A stretch of 24,103 nucleotides of DNA from assembly GCA_937922435.1 (NCBI GenBank), contig CAKZVT010000026.1:1-24103 (forward strand). The letters run 5' to 3'. Source of the DNA: an uncultured Prevotella sp. (lineage in GTDB: Bacteria; Bacteroidota; Bacteroidia; Bacteroidales; Bacteroidaceae). Position 1 is the stretch's first letter. Every line of letters starts with the position of its first letter. This document shows, piece after piece, positions 1 through 7,295 of this stretch. Position numbers and translations under genes: made by a program. The notes beneath the pieces were generated by a model. It searched no databases. It was not told the origin of the DNA and saw only the letters and a list, made by a program, of their open reading frames with translations.

Positions 1-1352
1 GGCCCGTATGCGTCGGTGGCAAGCGTTATCCCAAGCGTCGAAAGCATACCAACGGCAGCTATGCCTATGCCATAAAGCCCTTTGGATATGCTTGCCGAAC
101 TCATCGACATGTCAAATCCGTTGGCACAAAGATAGCTTGCAATAATGGCTACGGATATTGTAACAACGGGTACCATGGTAGAAATCATGCCTGTGCCGAT
201 ACCTTTGATTATTACTGTAGCCGACCCTGTCTCCGAGGATTTAGCAATACTCTTCGTCGGTTGGTAACTCTGACTGGTATAATATTCCGTCGCAGCCCCG
301 ATTATGACGCCTGCCGTAAGGCCGCTGATTACAGAGAACGAAACACCAACCCAGTTTTCTATGTCAAGCAGATAGAGTATTACAAAGGTAGCAACGGCGA
401 TGAGGCAGGCCGACACGTTTGTACCGAGACTCAATGAATGGAGCAAATCCCTCATTGTCGCACCTTCCTTTGTACGCACCATGAATATTCCGGCCAATGA
501 AAGGAATATGCCTACTGCTGCAATAAGCATCGGGGCAATGACAGCCTTTAGCTGCATGTCGCCGTTCAATGCGAAAGCTGTAGCACCGAGAGCTGCGGTA
601 CTAAGTATGCTGCCGCAATAACTTTCATACAAGTCTGCACCCATACCGGCTACGTCACCGACATTGTCGCCAACATTATCCGCAATGGTTGCGGGGTTAC
701 GAGGGTCGTCTTCCGGGATGTTGGCCTCTACCTTGCCCACAAGGTCTGCGCCCACATCGGCGGCTTTTGTATATATACCACCGCCTACACGGGCGAACAA
801 TGCCTGCGTTGACGCTCCCATTCCAAAAGTCAGCATGGTGGTTGTTATTGTCACAAGAGCTGTGTTCTCGCCTTCATAAAAGGCACTAAGCAAAACAAAC
901 CATACAGCAATGTCAAGCAGTCCGAGACCTACGACAACAAGTCCCATCACCGCCCCGCTCCTGAATGCTATCTTCAAGCCACGGTCAAGGCTCTTGCTTA
1001 CGGCATTTGCAGTACGTGCAGAAGCATACGTTGCAGTCTTCATGCCAAAGAAGCCACATAGCCCGGAGAATATTCCACCTGTAAGAAAGGCGAAAGGCAC
1101 CCACGGGTTCTGCACATGAAGGACATACGACATGAACGCAAACACAAGACAAAGTATGATGAATATCAAAGTCACAACCTTGTACTGCTGCCTTAAATAA
1201 GCCATGGCGCCGATGCGCACGTACCCGGCGATTTCCTTCATACGGTCGGTTCCTTCGTCTTCCTTCATCATGTACTTGAAGAAATACCACGCCATTGCCA
1301 ATGCGCAAACCGACGCGAACGGCACAAGCCAAAATACTAACGGAATATTCAT
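1..1352 (-). CDS. hppA: Membrane-bound ion-pumping pyrophosphatase (partial, C-terminus outside window)
   Basis: Integral membrane pyrophosphatase that hydrolyses PPi and pumps Na+ or H+ across the inner membrane. About 450 residues are visible; the frame stays open to the window edge, so the C-terminal part (family length usually 700 or more) is missing. Visible are hydrophobic helices from the start (MNIPLVFWLVPFASV), the PPi-binding signature DDPRNPATIADNVGDNVGD at about residues 213-233 followed by VAGMGADLYES, and near the edge a stretch ending in TLATDAYG, all typical of the family. The position that separates K+-dependent from K+-independent enzymes lies beyond the edge, so the pumped ion cannot be read here; Na+ pumping is only likely from related Bacteroidales. 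The start lies 14 nt downstream of the porin gene, so the two are probably co-transcribed, and no separate promoter fits in that gap. Confidence 0.96.
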   Translation of the reverse strand, partial: MNIPLVFWLVPFASVCALAMAWYFFKYMMKEDEGTDRMKEIAGYVRIGAMAYLRQQYKVVTLIFIILCLVFAFMSYVLHVQNPWVPFAFLTGGIFSGLCGFFGMKTATYASARTANAVSKSLDRGLKIAFRSGAVMGLVVVGLGLLDIAVWFVLLSAFYEGENTALVTITTTMLTFGMGASTQALFARVGGGIYTKAADVGADLVGKVEANIPEDDPRNPATIADNVGDNVGDVAGMGADLYESYCGSILSTAALGATAFALNGDMQLKAVIAPMLIAAVGIFLSLAGIFMVRTKEGATMRDLLHSLSLGTNVSACLIAVATFVILYLLDIENWVGVSFSVISGLTAGVIIGAATEYYTSQSYQPTKSIAKSSETGSATVIIKGIGTGMISTMVPVVTISVAIIASYLCANGFDMSMSSASISKGLYGIGIAAVGMLSTLGITLATDAYG

Positions 1353-1366
1353 AATATTTGATTTAA

Positions 1367-2458
1367 TTAAAACCTGAACGATAACTGCGTGTCAATCATG
1401 TTGTAATTGTGCTTTGCAAGAGAGCGGTCGTTGACAAATGCATATTCAAGATTTATTTGAAGGTTCTTGACAAACATGTAATCTACACCCAACTCGTAAA
1501 AAGTCTTGGTTGTACCCCACTCGGCCTGCGGACGATACATGTCGTAACGCGCCTTGACATGCAGTTTCTTTTTTATTATCGGGGCAATCGCCAAGGCGTA
1601 AAAGCCGTCGGCCTTGTTGCCTGAAGCATAGTTGACATCGTCTTTCTTAGCGTCGGAACTTTGGTTGTACACCGTGCTGAAGCCGTAGCCTGTCGAGTGT
1701 ATGTATTCAGAACGCAGCGTCCAATCATCAAAAACATACTCGCCGCTTATGGCATAGCGGTACTTTCCAAGGCTCTTCACACCGTTCTCGCCCTTACGTG
1801 CATACGAACCTGCCCAACCGAACGCGCCTATACGCAATCCTGCAACCGGCATAACCCAAGCACCACCGATTACGTCTTTCCTGTTGTCAACATCCTTTGT
1901 ATTGATGCCTTGACCGTTGAATACGCCGACCTGATAATGAAACAAATATCGGCCTGACGCATTTTTCAACAAATCACCTTGCAACTGCACACCAATATCG
2001 CGGCCATTTGAGGCATGTTCGCCAGTCCTATCATTGAAACCTGCCAACTTGCTGACATTCTGTGAATAGCCCATAAATCCCTGGTCTATCGGGTGCATGG
2101 GGTTTTCAAACGTAAAAGGACGCTTGAACTGGCCTGCTTTTATTTTAAGGAAAGGCAACTTCTGCCACTCTATATACACGTCAACCATTCTCGGACTGTC
2201 GCCCAAAGTCGATGTATTACCATTGACTTGCCCCTGTAACCTATAAGCAAAATCGCCAAGTATGCGGCCCTCAAGCGAGAGACGCACCATTCTTAAACTA
2301 AACGAATTGCTTTCCGCGCCACGCTGTCCGTTGTATTGGTACTGGCCAATAGCATAACCGCTGAACTTCGGTTTGTCAAAAAGTTTCGCCTTCTCCTGCG
2401 CAGACACGCAGATAAAGGTAAAAAGGTAAAAAAGTAAAACGGTAATTTTGTAATTCAT
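1367..2458 (-). CDS. Phosphate-selective porin O/P-type outer membrane protein
   Basis: Predicted outer-membrane beta-barrel of the porin O/P family, 363 residues. The N-terminus has a signal peptide (hydrophobic LLFYLFTFICVSAQ, cleavage after about residue 20). The barrel region carries the family pattern of alternating strands, including SFSLRMVRLSLEGRI, FAYRLQGQVNG, LKIKAGQFKRPFTFENP and a C-terminal strand ending LSFRF, whose terminal Phe suits recognition by the barrel assembly machinery. Family members pass phosphate, pyrophosphate or other anions; the substrate here is not proven. It lies 48 nt after rlmD and 14 nt before hppA. A phosphate-type porin beside a pyrophosphatase suggests a link to phosphate handling (inference). 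The start codon lies inside a 14-bp tandem repeat, described separately. Confidence 0.85.
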   Translation of the reverse strand: MNYKITVLLFYLFTFICVSAQEKAKLFDKPKFSGYAIGQYQYNGQRGAESNSFSLRMVRLSLEGRILGDFAYRLQGQVNGNTSTLGDSPRMVDVYIEWQKLPFLKIKAGQFKRPFTFENPMHPIDQGFMGYSQNVSKLAGFNDRTGEHASNGRDIGVQLQGDLLKNASGRYLFHYQVGVFNGQGINTKDVDNRKDVIGGAWVMPVAGLRIGAFGWAGSYARKGENGVKSLGKYRYAISGEYVFDDWTLRSEYIHSTGYGFSTVYNQSSDAKKDDVNYASGNKADGFYALAIAPIIKKKLHVKARYDMYRPQAEWGTTKTFYELGVDYMFVKNLQINLEYAFVNDRSLAKHNYNMIDTQLSFRF

Positions 2459-2483
2459 AATTCACAATTCATAATTCACAATT
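2456..2483 (-). repeat. Two perfect 14-bp tandem units covering the porin start codon
   Basis: The plus strand reads CATAATTCACAATT twice in tandem, followed by G and preceded by a further AATT. On the coding (minus) strand each unit reads AATTGTGAATTATG, and the ATG of the downstream unit is the porin start codon. The upstream ATG is 14 nt away and therefore out of frame. Gain or loss of a unit would change the leader and the start context without touching the coding sequence. Confidence 0.8.
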
Positions 2484-2506
2484 GGGCATCTATGCTGCTC
2501 TCGCTA

Positions 2507-3925
2507 TTACCGCATCTCCAACAACACAACGTTCTCAACGTGTGGCGTGTGCGGAAACATATCCACCGGTTGCACGGCTTTCACTTTATAATATTGGTCT
2601 AACAAAGCGAGGTCACGCGCCTGCGTGGCCGGGTTGCAGCTGACATATACGATGCGCTTCGCGCCGGTACGTATTATGGTCTGCACCACATCGGGGTGCA
2701 TTCCTGCGCGTGGAGGGTCGGTAATGATTACGTCCGGGCGGCCATTTGCTGCAATGAAATCGTCTGTAAGGATGTCTTTCATGTCGCCTGCGTAAAACTC
2801 CGTATTGCCAATACCGTTTATTTCAGAGTTCACCTTGGCGTCCTCTATGGCCTCGGGCACATACTCTATGCCAATCACCTTACGCGCGTTTCTTGCCACG
2901 AAGTTGGCTATTGTGCCAGTACCTGTGTACAGGTCATATACAAGTTCACTGCCAGTAAGTCCTGCGAAGTCGCGCGCTACTGAATAAAGGCGCAAAGCCT
3001 GGTCGGTGTTTGTCTGATAAAAGCTCTTAGGCCCGACCTTGAACTTCAGCCCCTCCATTACTTCATATATGTAGCCATTACCCTTAAATACCTGAATGTC
3101 AAGGTCGTTGAACGTATCGTTAAACTTTTGGTTGTCAACATAAAGCAACGAACTGATTTCAGGAAAGCCGTCGGCAATGTGCTGGAGCAAGGCTTTCGCA
3201 CGCTCTTCATCACCATCTTCATCATAATGAAATTGCACAAGTACCATCCATTCACCCGTGTCAGAATTGCGGATTACGATGTCGCGCAGCAGGCCGTGCT
3301 TGCTCCTTTGGTTGAAGAATGTCATGTCCGTAGCATAGGCATAGTCACGTATGGCGTTGCGTATGCGGTTGTGCAGGTCGTCCATAAGCCAGCACTTCTC
3401 TATCGGGAGTATTTTGTCGAACGCCCCGGTTATGTGGAACCCAATGGCGTTCATCTGCGTATATTCCGTCTCGGCGGCGACTTCCTCCTTTGTAAGCCAA
3501 CGTTTGTCAGAACATCCGAACTCAAGTTTGTTGCGATAACCGAACGTCTTTTCAGAGCCGAGTATAGGCAGTATTTCCGGCAAATCCACCTTGCCTATGC
3601 GCGTAAGCTGGTCGTACACCTGCCGTTGCTTCATCTTCAGTTGCTCGGAATACGGCACATTCTGCCACTTACAACCGCCGCACAGTCCAAAATGGGCGCA
3701 CTGCGGAGTTATCCTTACATCGCTTGGCTTCACTATTCTTATGATTTCCGCCTCGCAGTAACTATGCTTCTTGCGGCGCACCTGCAAGTCAACCACATCG
3801 CCGGGGACGGCGAACGGAACGAACACAACAAGGTCATCAACTCTCGCCAAAGCCTTACCTTCGGCCGCATAGTCTGTTATGGTGACGTTCTCCAATACTG
3901 GTAACGGTTTCTTCTTCCTGCTCAT
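2507..3925 (-). CDS. rlmD: 23S rRNA (uracil-1939-C5)-methyltransferase, RlmD/RumA type
   Basis: SAM-dependent RNA m5U methyltransferase of the TrmA/RumA family, 472 residues. An N-terminal TRAM-like RNA-binding domain (about 1-65) is followed by an Fe-S cluster cysteine set, CAHFGLCGGC at about residues 76-85, with a fourth Cys in EKCWL around 165-170. The C-terminal Rossmann domain shows the SAM loop YDLYTGTGTIANF, the motif TDPPRAGMH, and the catalytic-cysteine motif VSCNPATQARDL at about 428. FYQTN before the SAM domain is also typical. Family members modify U1939 or U747/U1939 of 23S rRNA; many Bacteroidales carry several paralogues, so the exact target base is not certain. It is the first gene of the rlmD-porin-hppA group and is divergent from the small membrane protein gene. 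Confidence 0.93.
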   Translation of the reverse strand: MSRKKKPLPVLENVTITDYAAEGKALARVDDLVVFVPFAVPGDVVDLQVRRKKHSYCEAEIIRIVKPSDVRITPQCAHFGLCGGCKWQNVPYSEQLKMKQRQVYDQLTRIGKVDLPEILPILGSEKTFGYRNKLEFGCSDKRWLTKEEVAAETEYTQMNAIGFHITGAFDKILPIEKCWLMDDLHNRIRNAIRDYAYATDMTFFNQRSKHGLLRDIVIRNSDTGEWMVLVQFHYDEDGDEERAKALLQHIADGFPEISSLLYVDNQKFNDTFNDLDIQVFKGNGYIYEVMEGLKFKVGPKSFYQTNTDQALRLYSVARDFAGLTGSELVYDLYTGTGTIANFVARNARKVIGIEYVPEAIEDAKVNSEINGIGNTEFYAGDMKDILTDDFIAANGRPDVIITDPPRAGMHPDVVQTIIRTGAKRIVYVSCNPATQARDLALLDQYYKVKAVQPVDMFPHTPHVENVVLLEMR

Positions 3926-3972
3926 ATAAAAAGATGTGTTGTTTCTCTAATAGAAATCATGGAAATTTGGTA

Positions 3973-3980
3973 CAAAATTA
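3973..3980 (-). promoter_or_regulatory. rlmD: Possible -7 box of the rlmD operon
   Basis: CAAAATTA on the plus strand reads TAATTTTG on the minus strand and matches the Bacteroidetes -7 consensus TAnnTTTG, about 47 nt upstream of the rlmD start. No good TTTG -33 box lies at the expected distance, so this is a weak call. Confidence 0.35.
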
Positions 3981-4031
3981 ATACAAAAAAATGAATATTG
4001 CAGGGTAAGCTTTAGATTTTAATCTGAAATG

Positions 4032-4062
4032 TTTGTGAAAGTGGAATTATAGATTATATTTG
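4032..4062 (+). promoter_or_regulatory. Bacteroidetes-type promoter for the small membrane protein gene
   Basis: A -33 box TTTG (4032-4035) and a -7 box TATATTTG (4055-4062) are separated by exactly 19 bp, which matches the Bacteroidetes housekeeping promoter. Transcription should begin near 4069, giving a leader of about 25 nt before the ATG at 4094. Confidence 0.75.
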
Positions 4063-4093
4063 CAGAACATTAACCGTCAAAACAAACATTCGT

Positions 4094-4642
4094 ATGCTAA
4101 CACACAAAAAGCAGACAACCGACGATACGGAAATAAGAATATACGAGAGGCTGCCCAAAAGTTTATTGATGTCGTTGCTATGCCTGATGTTCGCCGTTGG
4201 AGGCATATTCATCCTTAGAGACGATAGTGCAGGAACAGCCTTAAAGATAATAGGCGGCTGGCTCAATCTTACGTTTTTCGGCCTCGGCGGTCTGTTTGTG
4301 CTCGGCTCTACATTGTTTAATAGGATTAAGCGCATACCCTCTTTAATCATACGCGACGACTGCGTATGTATTCACATACCACTGAAAAACAAATATGACA
4401 TCATCCTGTTCAAGAACGTAAACAGTTTCAGCTTGATAAAACCAAGTATGACGAAGCTGATTTCCGTAAACTACAAACCGACCGAAATGATTAAAGAATT
4501 TGACAGAAGCAGCCACATAGAGCAACTGTTGATGACCTTCAATTACAGGACAATCAACACATTAAAAAGCATACCTGCAGAAAACTTAACCTTAAACGCA
4601 AAGAAAATCTGTGCTATATTGAACAGCAAACTTGCAAGTTAA
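4094..4642 (+). CDS. Small two-helix membrane protein, STM3941-like family
   Basis: 182-residue protein of unknown function. The layout is a short polar N-terminus with EIRIYERLPKSLL, a first membrane helix (about 25-42), a short loop, a second helix containing LTFFGLGGLFVLGSTLF (about 60-77), and then a cytosolic beta-rich domain starting IPSLIIRDDCVCIHIP, with PH-like character. This order (charged start, two helices, then 'P-x-L-I-I' leading into a domain with an FKNVNSF-type strand) resembles STM3941-family proteins, recognised from memory and not by a search. No biochemical role is known to me. It has its own promoter, is divergent from rlmD and convergent with glutamine synthetase, so it is probably monocistronic. 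Confidence 0.75.
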   Translation: MLTHKKQTTDDTEIRIYERLPKSLLMSLLCLMFAVGGIFILRDDSAGTALKIIGGWLNLTFFGLGGLFVLGSTLFNRIKRIPSLIIRDDCVCIHIPLKNKYDIILFKNVNSFSLIKPSMTKLISVNYKPTEMIKEFDRSSHIEQLLMTFNYRTINTLKSIPAENLTLNAKKICAILNSKLAS

Positions 4643-4954
4643 CACAAGTTCGGTGTTAAGACCGCCCTTTATGCCGAACCCATCAATACATTCTTAACGT
4701 CTGTCCGGTATAAGTAACATGGGGTAATCATCCTACTTCAAGCGGTCGGTTGGTAATTGTCATTCCGCTGAAAAGCGGAGTCCAGAAAATATCCTGCATG
4801 TATATAATGCTGATTGCATACACTGGATTCCGCTTTTCAGCGGAATGACAATTACCAACCGACCGCTTGAAACACAAAAACATGTCAACTATTTGCTTGT
4901 TGTAAAGATAATTCCTTATGCCGAACTCACGTATTCTTGGTCATTACATCATTG
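4643..4954. other. 312-bp intergenic region between convergent genes
   Basis: No gene seen. Apart from the 135-bp inverted repeat it contains a weak hairpin, GTTCGG (4648-4653) with CCGAAC (4674-4679), shortly after the stop of the small membrane protein gene. This could help termination, but the loop is 20 nt and there is no T-run. Confidence 0.6.
4737..4871. repeat. 135-bp near-perfect inverted repeat, MITE- or REP-like
   Basis: The left arm 4737-4785 and right arm 4823-4871 are 49 nt each and complementary except for one position (the G in GCGGAGTCC opposite the A-version GCGGAATCC). The loop is 37 nt. Each arm also contains its own small hairpin, TCCGCTGAAAAGCGGA. The outer ends are TTCAAG and CTTGAA. 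No clear target-site duplication flanks it. It lies between convergent genes, so its transcript could also act as a two-way terminator. The arms are far longer than a normal terminator stem, which favours a small palindromic mobile element. Confidence 0.85.
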
Positions 4955-6457
4955 TCAGCAATGGAACGAAGCACGTACAAGCTCGTCCATAAGTCCGGCA
5001 TCTTGCTCCGCCTTTGCACGCAAACCGGCATCGTCAAGACTACGCAGCTTGCTTATTATGCCGTCGAGCATACGCGGCGAGAACACTCCATCGGCCTCGT
5101 ATATGCCGCGATGTTTCTCCAGCCATGCAGCTGATGCCACGCAGCAGTCGGGCAACTGCTCGAACTTGTCGTTATTGCTGCCGCTTTCTCCTAATCCCAC
5201 ATACTTGTCTGCCGCTATGCCGAGAGCCTTGCCCTCGTCCATCTCCAAGCCGTAACGGCAGGCCACGCACAGGCCAGCCATAAGCTGATAAACGTCGGCT
5301 GAAGCGTCGGGCGAGCGCATCTCCACGGTCTGCTTGGAGCTGTCCGACGGCAAAGTGCATCCGCCATGTTCCCCCTTCGCCCTTGCCTCTACACTCTTAA
5401 AGTTCCAGCCAAGCGGCACACGCACAAGCACGGAGCGGTTGCAGTCGCCCCAGCACACGCTCGTGGGCGCTTCCTGATGCGGCACGAGGCGGAAATACGA
5501 GACTGGAGTCTTGTTGCCGAATGCCGTTATTGACGGTGCAAGCTCCATCATCCCGGCTATGGCGCGGCGCGCCTCGGCGGAGAGCTCGCCGCCGGAGGTC
5601 ATGCAGTTGTGCCCGTCCTTCATCAGCCTCATGTGTATGTGAAGACCTGAACCGGCCTTGCCGGCAGTGATTTTCGGTGCGAACGTAACGTCAAGGCCGT
5701 ACTCGTAAGCGAGATTACGTATTACCCACTTGGCCAGAACCAACTGGTCGGCCGCGCTCTCGACGGGACACGGCAGGAACTCTATTTCGTTCTGCTCGTA
5801 CACCTTGCCGTTTTCCGTAAAGTTGCCCACCTCCGAATGGCCGTACTTTATTTGTCCGCCGGTCTGCGCGATGTATTCCATGCACTTCTTGCGGAACTCG
5901 CCCAGCTTGGCAAACGGTTCAGACTCATGATATCCCCTCTGGTCTACAGCCGGGAACATGCCGTCGTCTTCGGCTATTACATAATACTCCAGCTCGCCCA
6001 TCGCCTCGTATGTCATGCCCGTTGAAGCGGTGAACGCCTCGGCGGCTCGGTGCAACGTCTGCCCGGGAGAGCAGGCAAAAGGCTGCCCGTCTTTGTCGAA
6101 AAACAAGCACAGGAGGCACAATGTTGGGATTTCGGAGAACGGACTGACGAACGCCGTACTGAAACGCGGCACCACATACAAGTCGCTGCTCTCGGCCTCG
6201 ACAAACGAAGGGAATAGGCTCGAACCGTCAACCCTCTCGCCGTATGTTAGAATAGCCTCAAGGTAAGCAAGGTTGTTGAGCATGAAGTTGAGCGTCTTAA
6301 CGCGTCCGTCTTCGGCCGGATACATGAAGTCGACCATCCTTATGCCTTTTTCACGGACGAATGTTACGATGTCGGCCTTTGTCAACTCCGAGGCCGGTTT
6401 CTGGAAATACGCCACAAGGTCATTGGCGCTCATCTCTACAGTCTTGTCCATAGCCAT
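4955..6457 (-). CDS. glnA: Glutamine synthetase, type I family
   Basis: ATP-dependent ligation of ammonia to glutamate in the cytosol, central to nitrogen assimilation. 500 residues: an N-terminal beta-grasp domain (about 15-110, with GIRMVDFMYPAEDGRVK), then the catalytic barrel. Family motifs include GELEYYVI (metal-binding Glu, about 156), NEIEFLPC, the ATP/metal segment KITAGKAGSGLHIHMRL (about 266-280), the Asn-Arg motif CNRSVLVRVP (about 340) and VEMRSPDASADVYQ (about 382). This is a GSI architecture slightly longer than the usual 440-470 residues. I do not see the conserved adenylylation tyrosine context of enterobacterial GlnA, so covalent control is doubtful. A gamma-glutamyl ligase relative is possible, but the motifs favour true synthetase. 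It has its own promoter in the divergent region shared with ppdK. Confidence 0.9.
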   Translation of the reverse strand: MAMDKTVEMSANDLVAYFQKPASELTKADIVTFVREKGIRMVDFMYPAEDGRVKTLNFMLNNLAYLEAILTYGERVDGSSLFPSFVEAESSDLYVVPRFSTAFVSPFSEIPTLCLLCLFFDKDGQPFACSPGQTLHRAAEAFTASTGMTYEAMGELEYYVIAEDDGMFPAVDQRGYHESEPFAKLGEFRKKCMEYIAQTGGQIKYGHSEVGNFTENGKVYEQNEIEFLPCPVESAADQLVLAKWVIRNLAYEYGLDVTFAPKITAGKAGSGLHIHMRLMKDGHNCMTSGGELSAEARRAIAGMMELAPSITAFGNKTPVSYFRLVPHQEAPTSVCWGDCNRSVLVRVPLGWNFKSVEARAKGEHGGCTLPSDSSKQTVEMRSPDASADVYQLMAGLCVACRYGLEMDEGKALGIAADKYVGLGESGSNNDKFEQLPDCCVASAAWLEKHRGIYEADGVFSPRMLDGIISKLRSLDDAGLRAKAEQDAGLMDELVRASFHC

Positions 6458-6542
6458 AGTGATTTAAGGTAAATACTGTAATAAATAAGTTAACAATGGA
6501 TGGGGAAAAACGCGCATCGGGCGCACATCCTCCACGCTTCCG

Positions 6543-6574
6543 CAAAGTTAAGCATTTTTACTTCACGGCACAAA
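6543..6574 (-). promoter_or_regulatory. glnA: Promoter of glutamine synthetase gene
   Basis: Read on the minus strand, TTTG (complement of 6571-6574) is followed after 20 bp by TAACTTTG (complement of 6543-6550), matching both boxes of the Bacteroidetes promoter. The start site should lie near 6536, leaving a leader of about 80 nt. Confidence 0.7.
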
Positions 6575-7147
6575 TTTCAGGCAATATATTTCACCGCAAA
6601 AACAGACGTGCAACGCTTCGGCATCAAACTCGGGTTTTAACATAATGACATTGATACCGCATTATTGCTTACATCTTGATTTTCGTTGGACGCCTGTACG
6701 CGCGGTATTTTCAAATCGTTTGCTTTCGTGCGTAAATACGGCAAGGAAAAGTGTGCAAGCGTAACATACACATTCACAGCCTCATACACGAAACAGCGGT
6801 TGACGTGTGCAATAAAAGCAATGCTTGTCGACTTGAAAAGCGGCGCTTTCGGGTATAAAAACATGTTTTTTACACATCAAAAGGCCGACTTCACGTCACG
6901 CATTGACGGCTGTTTCTTCCACGAAACACGGCATATCGCAACATGATATGCCATGTTTTACGTTGCAAAAGGCGGCCTTCCGCACCAAAAACAGCAACAT
7001 CCCATGCAGTCGAAAAGCTATTCCGGCGTTTTCAGCAGACATTTTCCGAATGACATTATGACACGTCCAAAGAGGCAAAGGCATACACCATGCAAACCCG
7101 CACAACAATGGCAAACAAGCCTTTTACCGTAAAAACCAATGAAAAAA

Positions 7148-7178
7148 TTTGGATTTTAGTTTAATTTAAGTATCTTTG
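7148..7178 (+). promoter_or_regulatory. ppdK: Promoter of ppdK
   Basis: TTTG (7148-7151), a 19-bp spacer, then TATCTTTG (7171-7178): a complete match to the Bacteroidetes -33/-7 pattern. The start site should be near 7185, so the ppdK leader is about 110 nt. I see no riboswitch-like structure in the leader. Confidence 0.8.
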
Positions 7179-7295
7179 CAAATAGATAAGCAACAGTGGA
7201 AAAATCGGAAGCAAATTGCGTCCTGCACGTTCGCTTTATCTTCACATAAAATAAATAAGGACTAAAACCTAACGTGAAAACCATACATTAAATTT

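Larger units (their letters stand above)
6458..7295. other. 838-bp divergent intergenic region without a convincing gene
   Basis: Holds the two outward promoters at its ends. The middle (about 6600-7140) has several overlapping short open frames on both strands, none with coding-like composition or recognisable family. It contains a recurring motif: GAAAAGCGGCGCTTTC (6835-6850), CAAAAGGCCGACTTC (6878-6892) and CAAAAGGCGGCCTTC (6966-6980). A short inverted repeat, AACATG-atatgc-CATGTT, lies at about 6940-6957. It looks like an eroded repeat or a non-coding spacer. Confidence 0.6.

Noticed and set aside
4629..4640. 12-bp palindrome AACTTGCAAGTT at the end of the small membrane protein gene
   Set aside because: Lies in the last codons, without repeats or neighbouring signals; probably chance.
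6686..6946. 86-codon open frame in the glnA-ppdK spacer
   Set aside because: Overlaps equally long frames on the other strand, has no recognisable domain, and contains the repeated motif; treated as non-coding.
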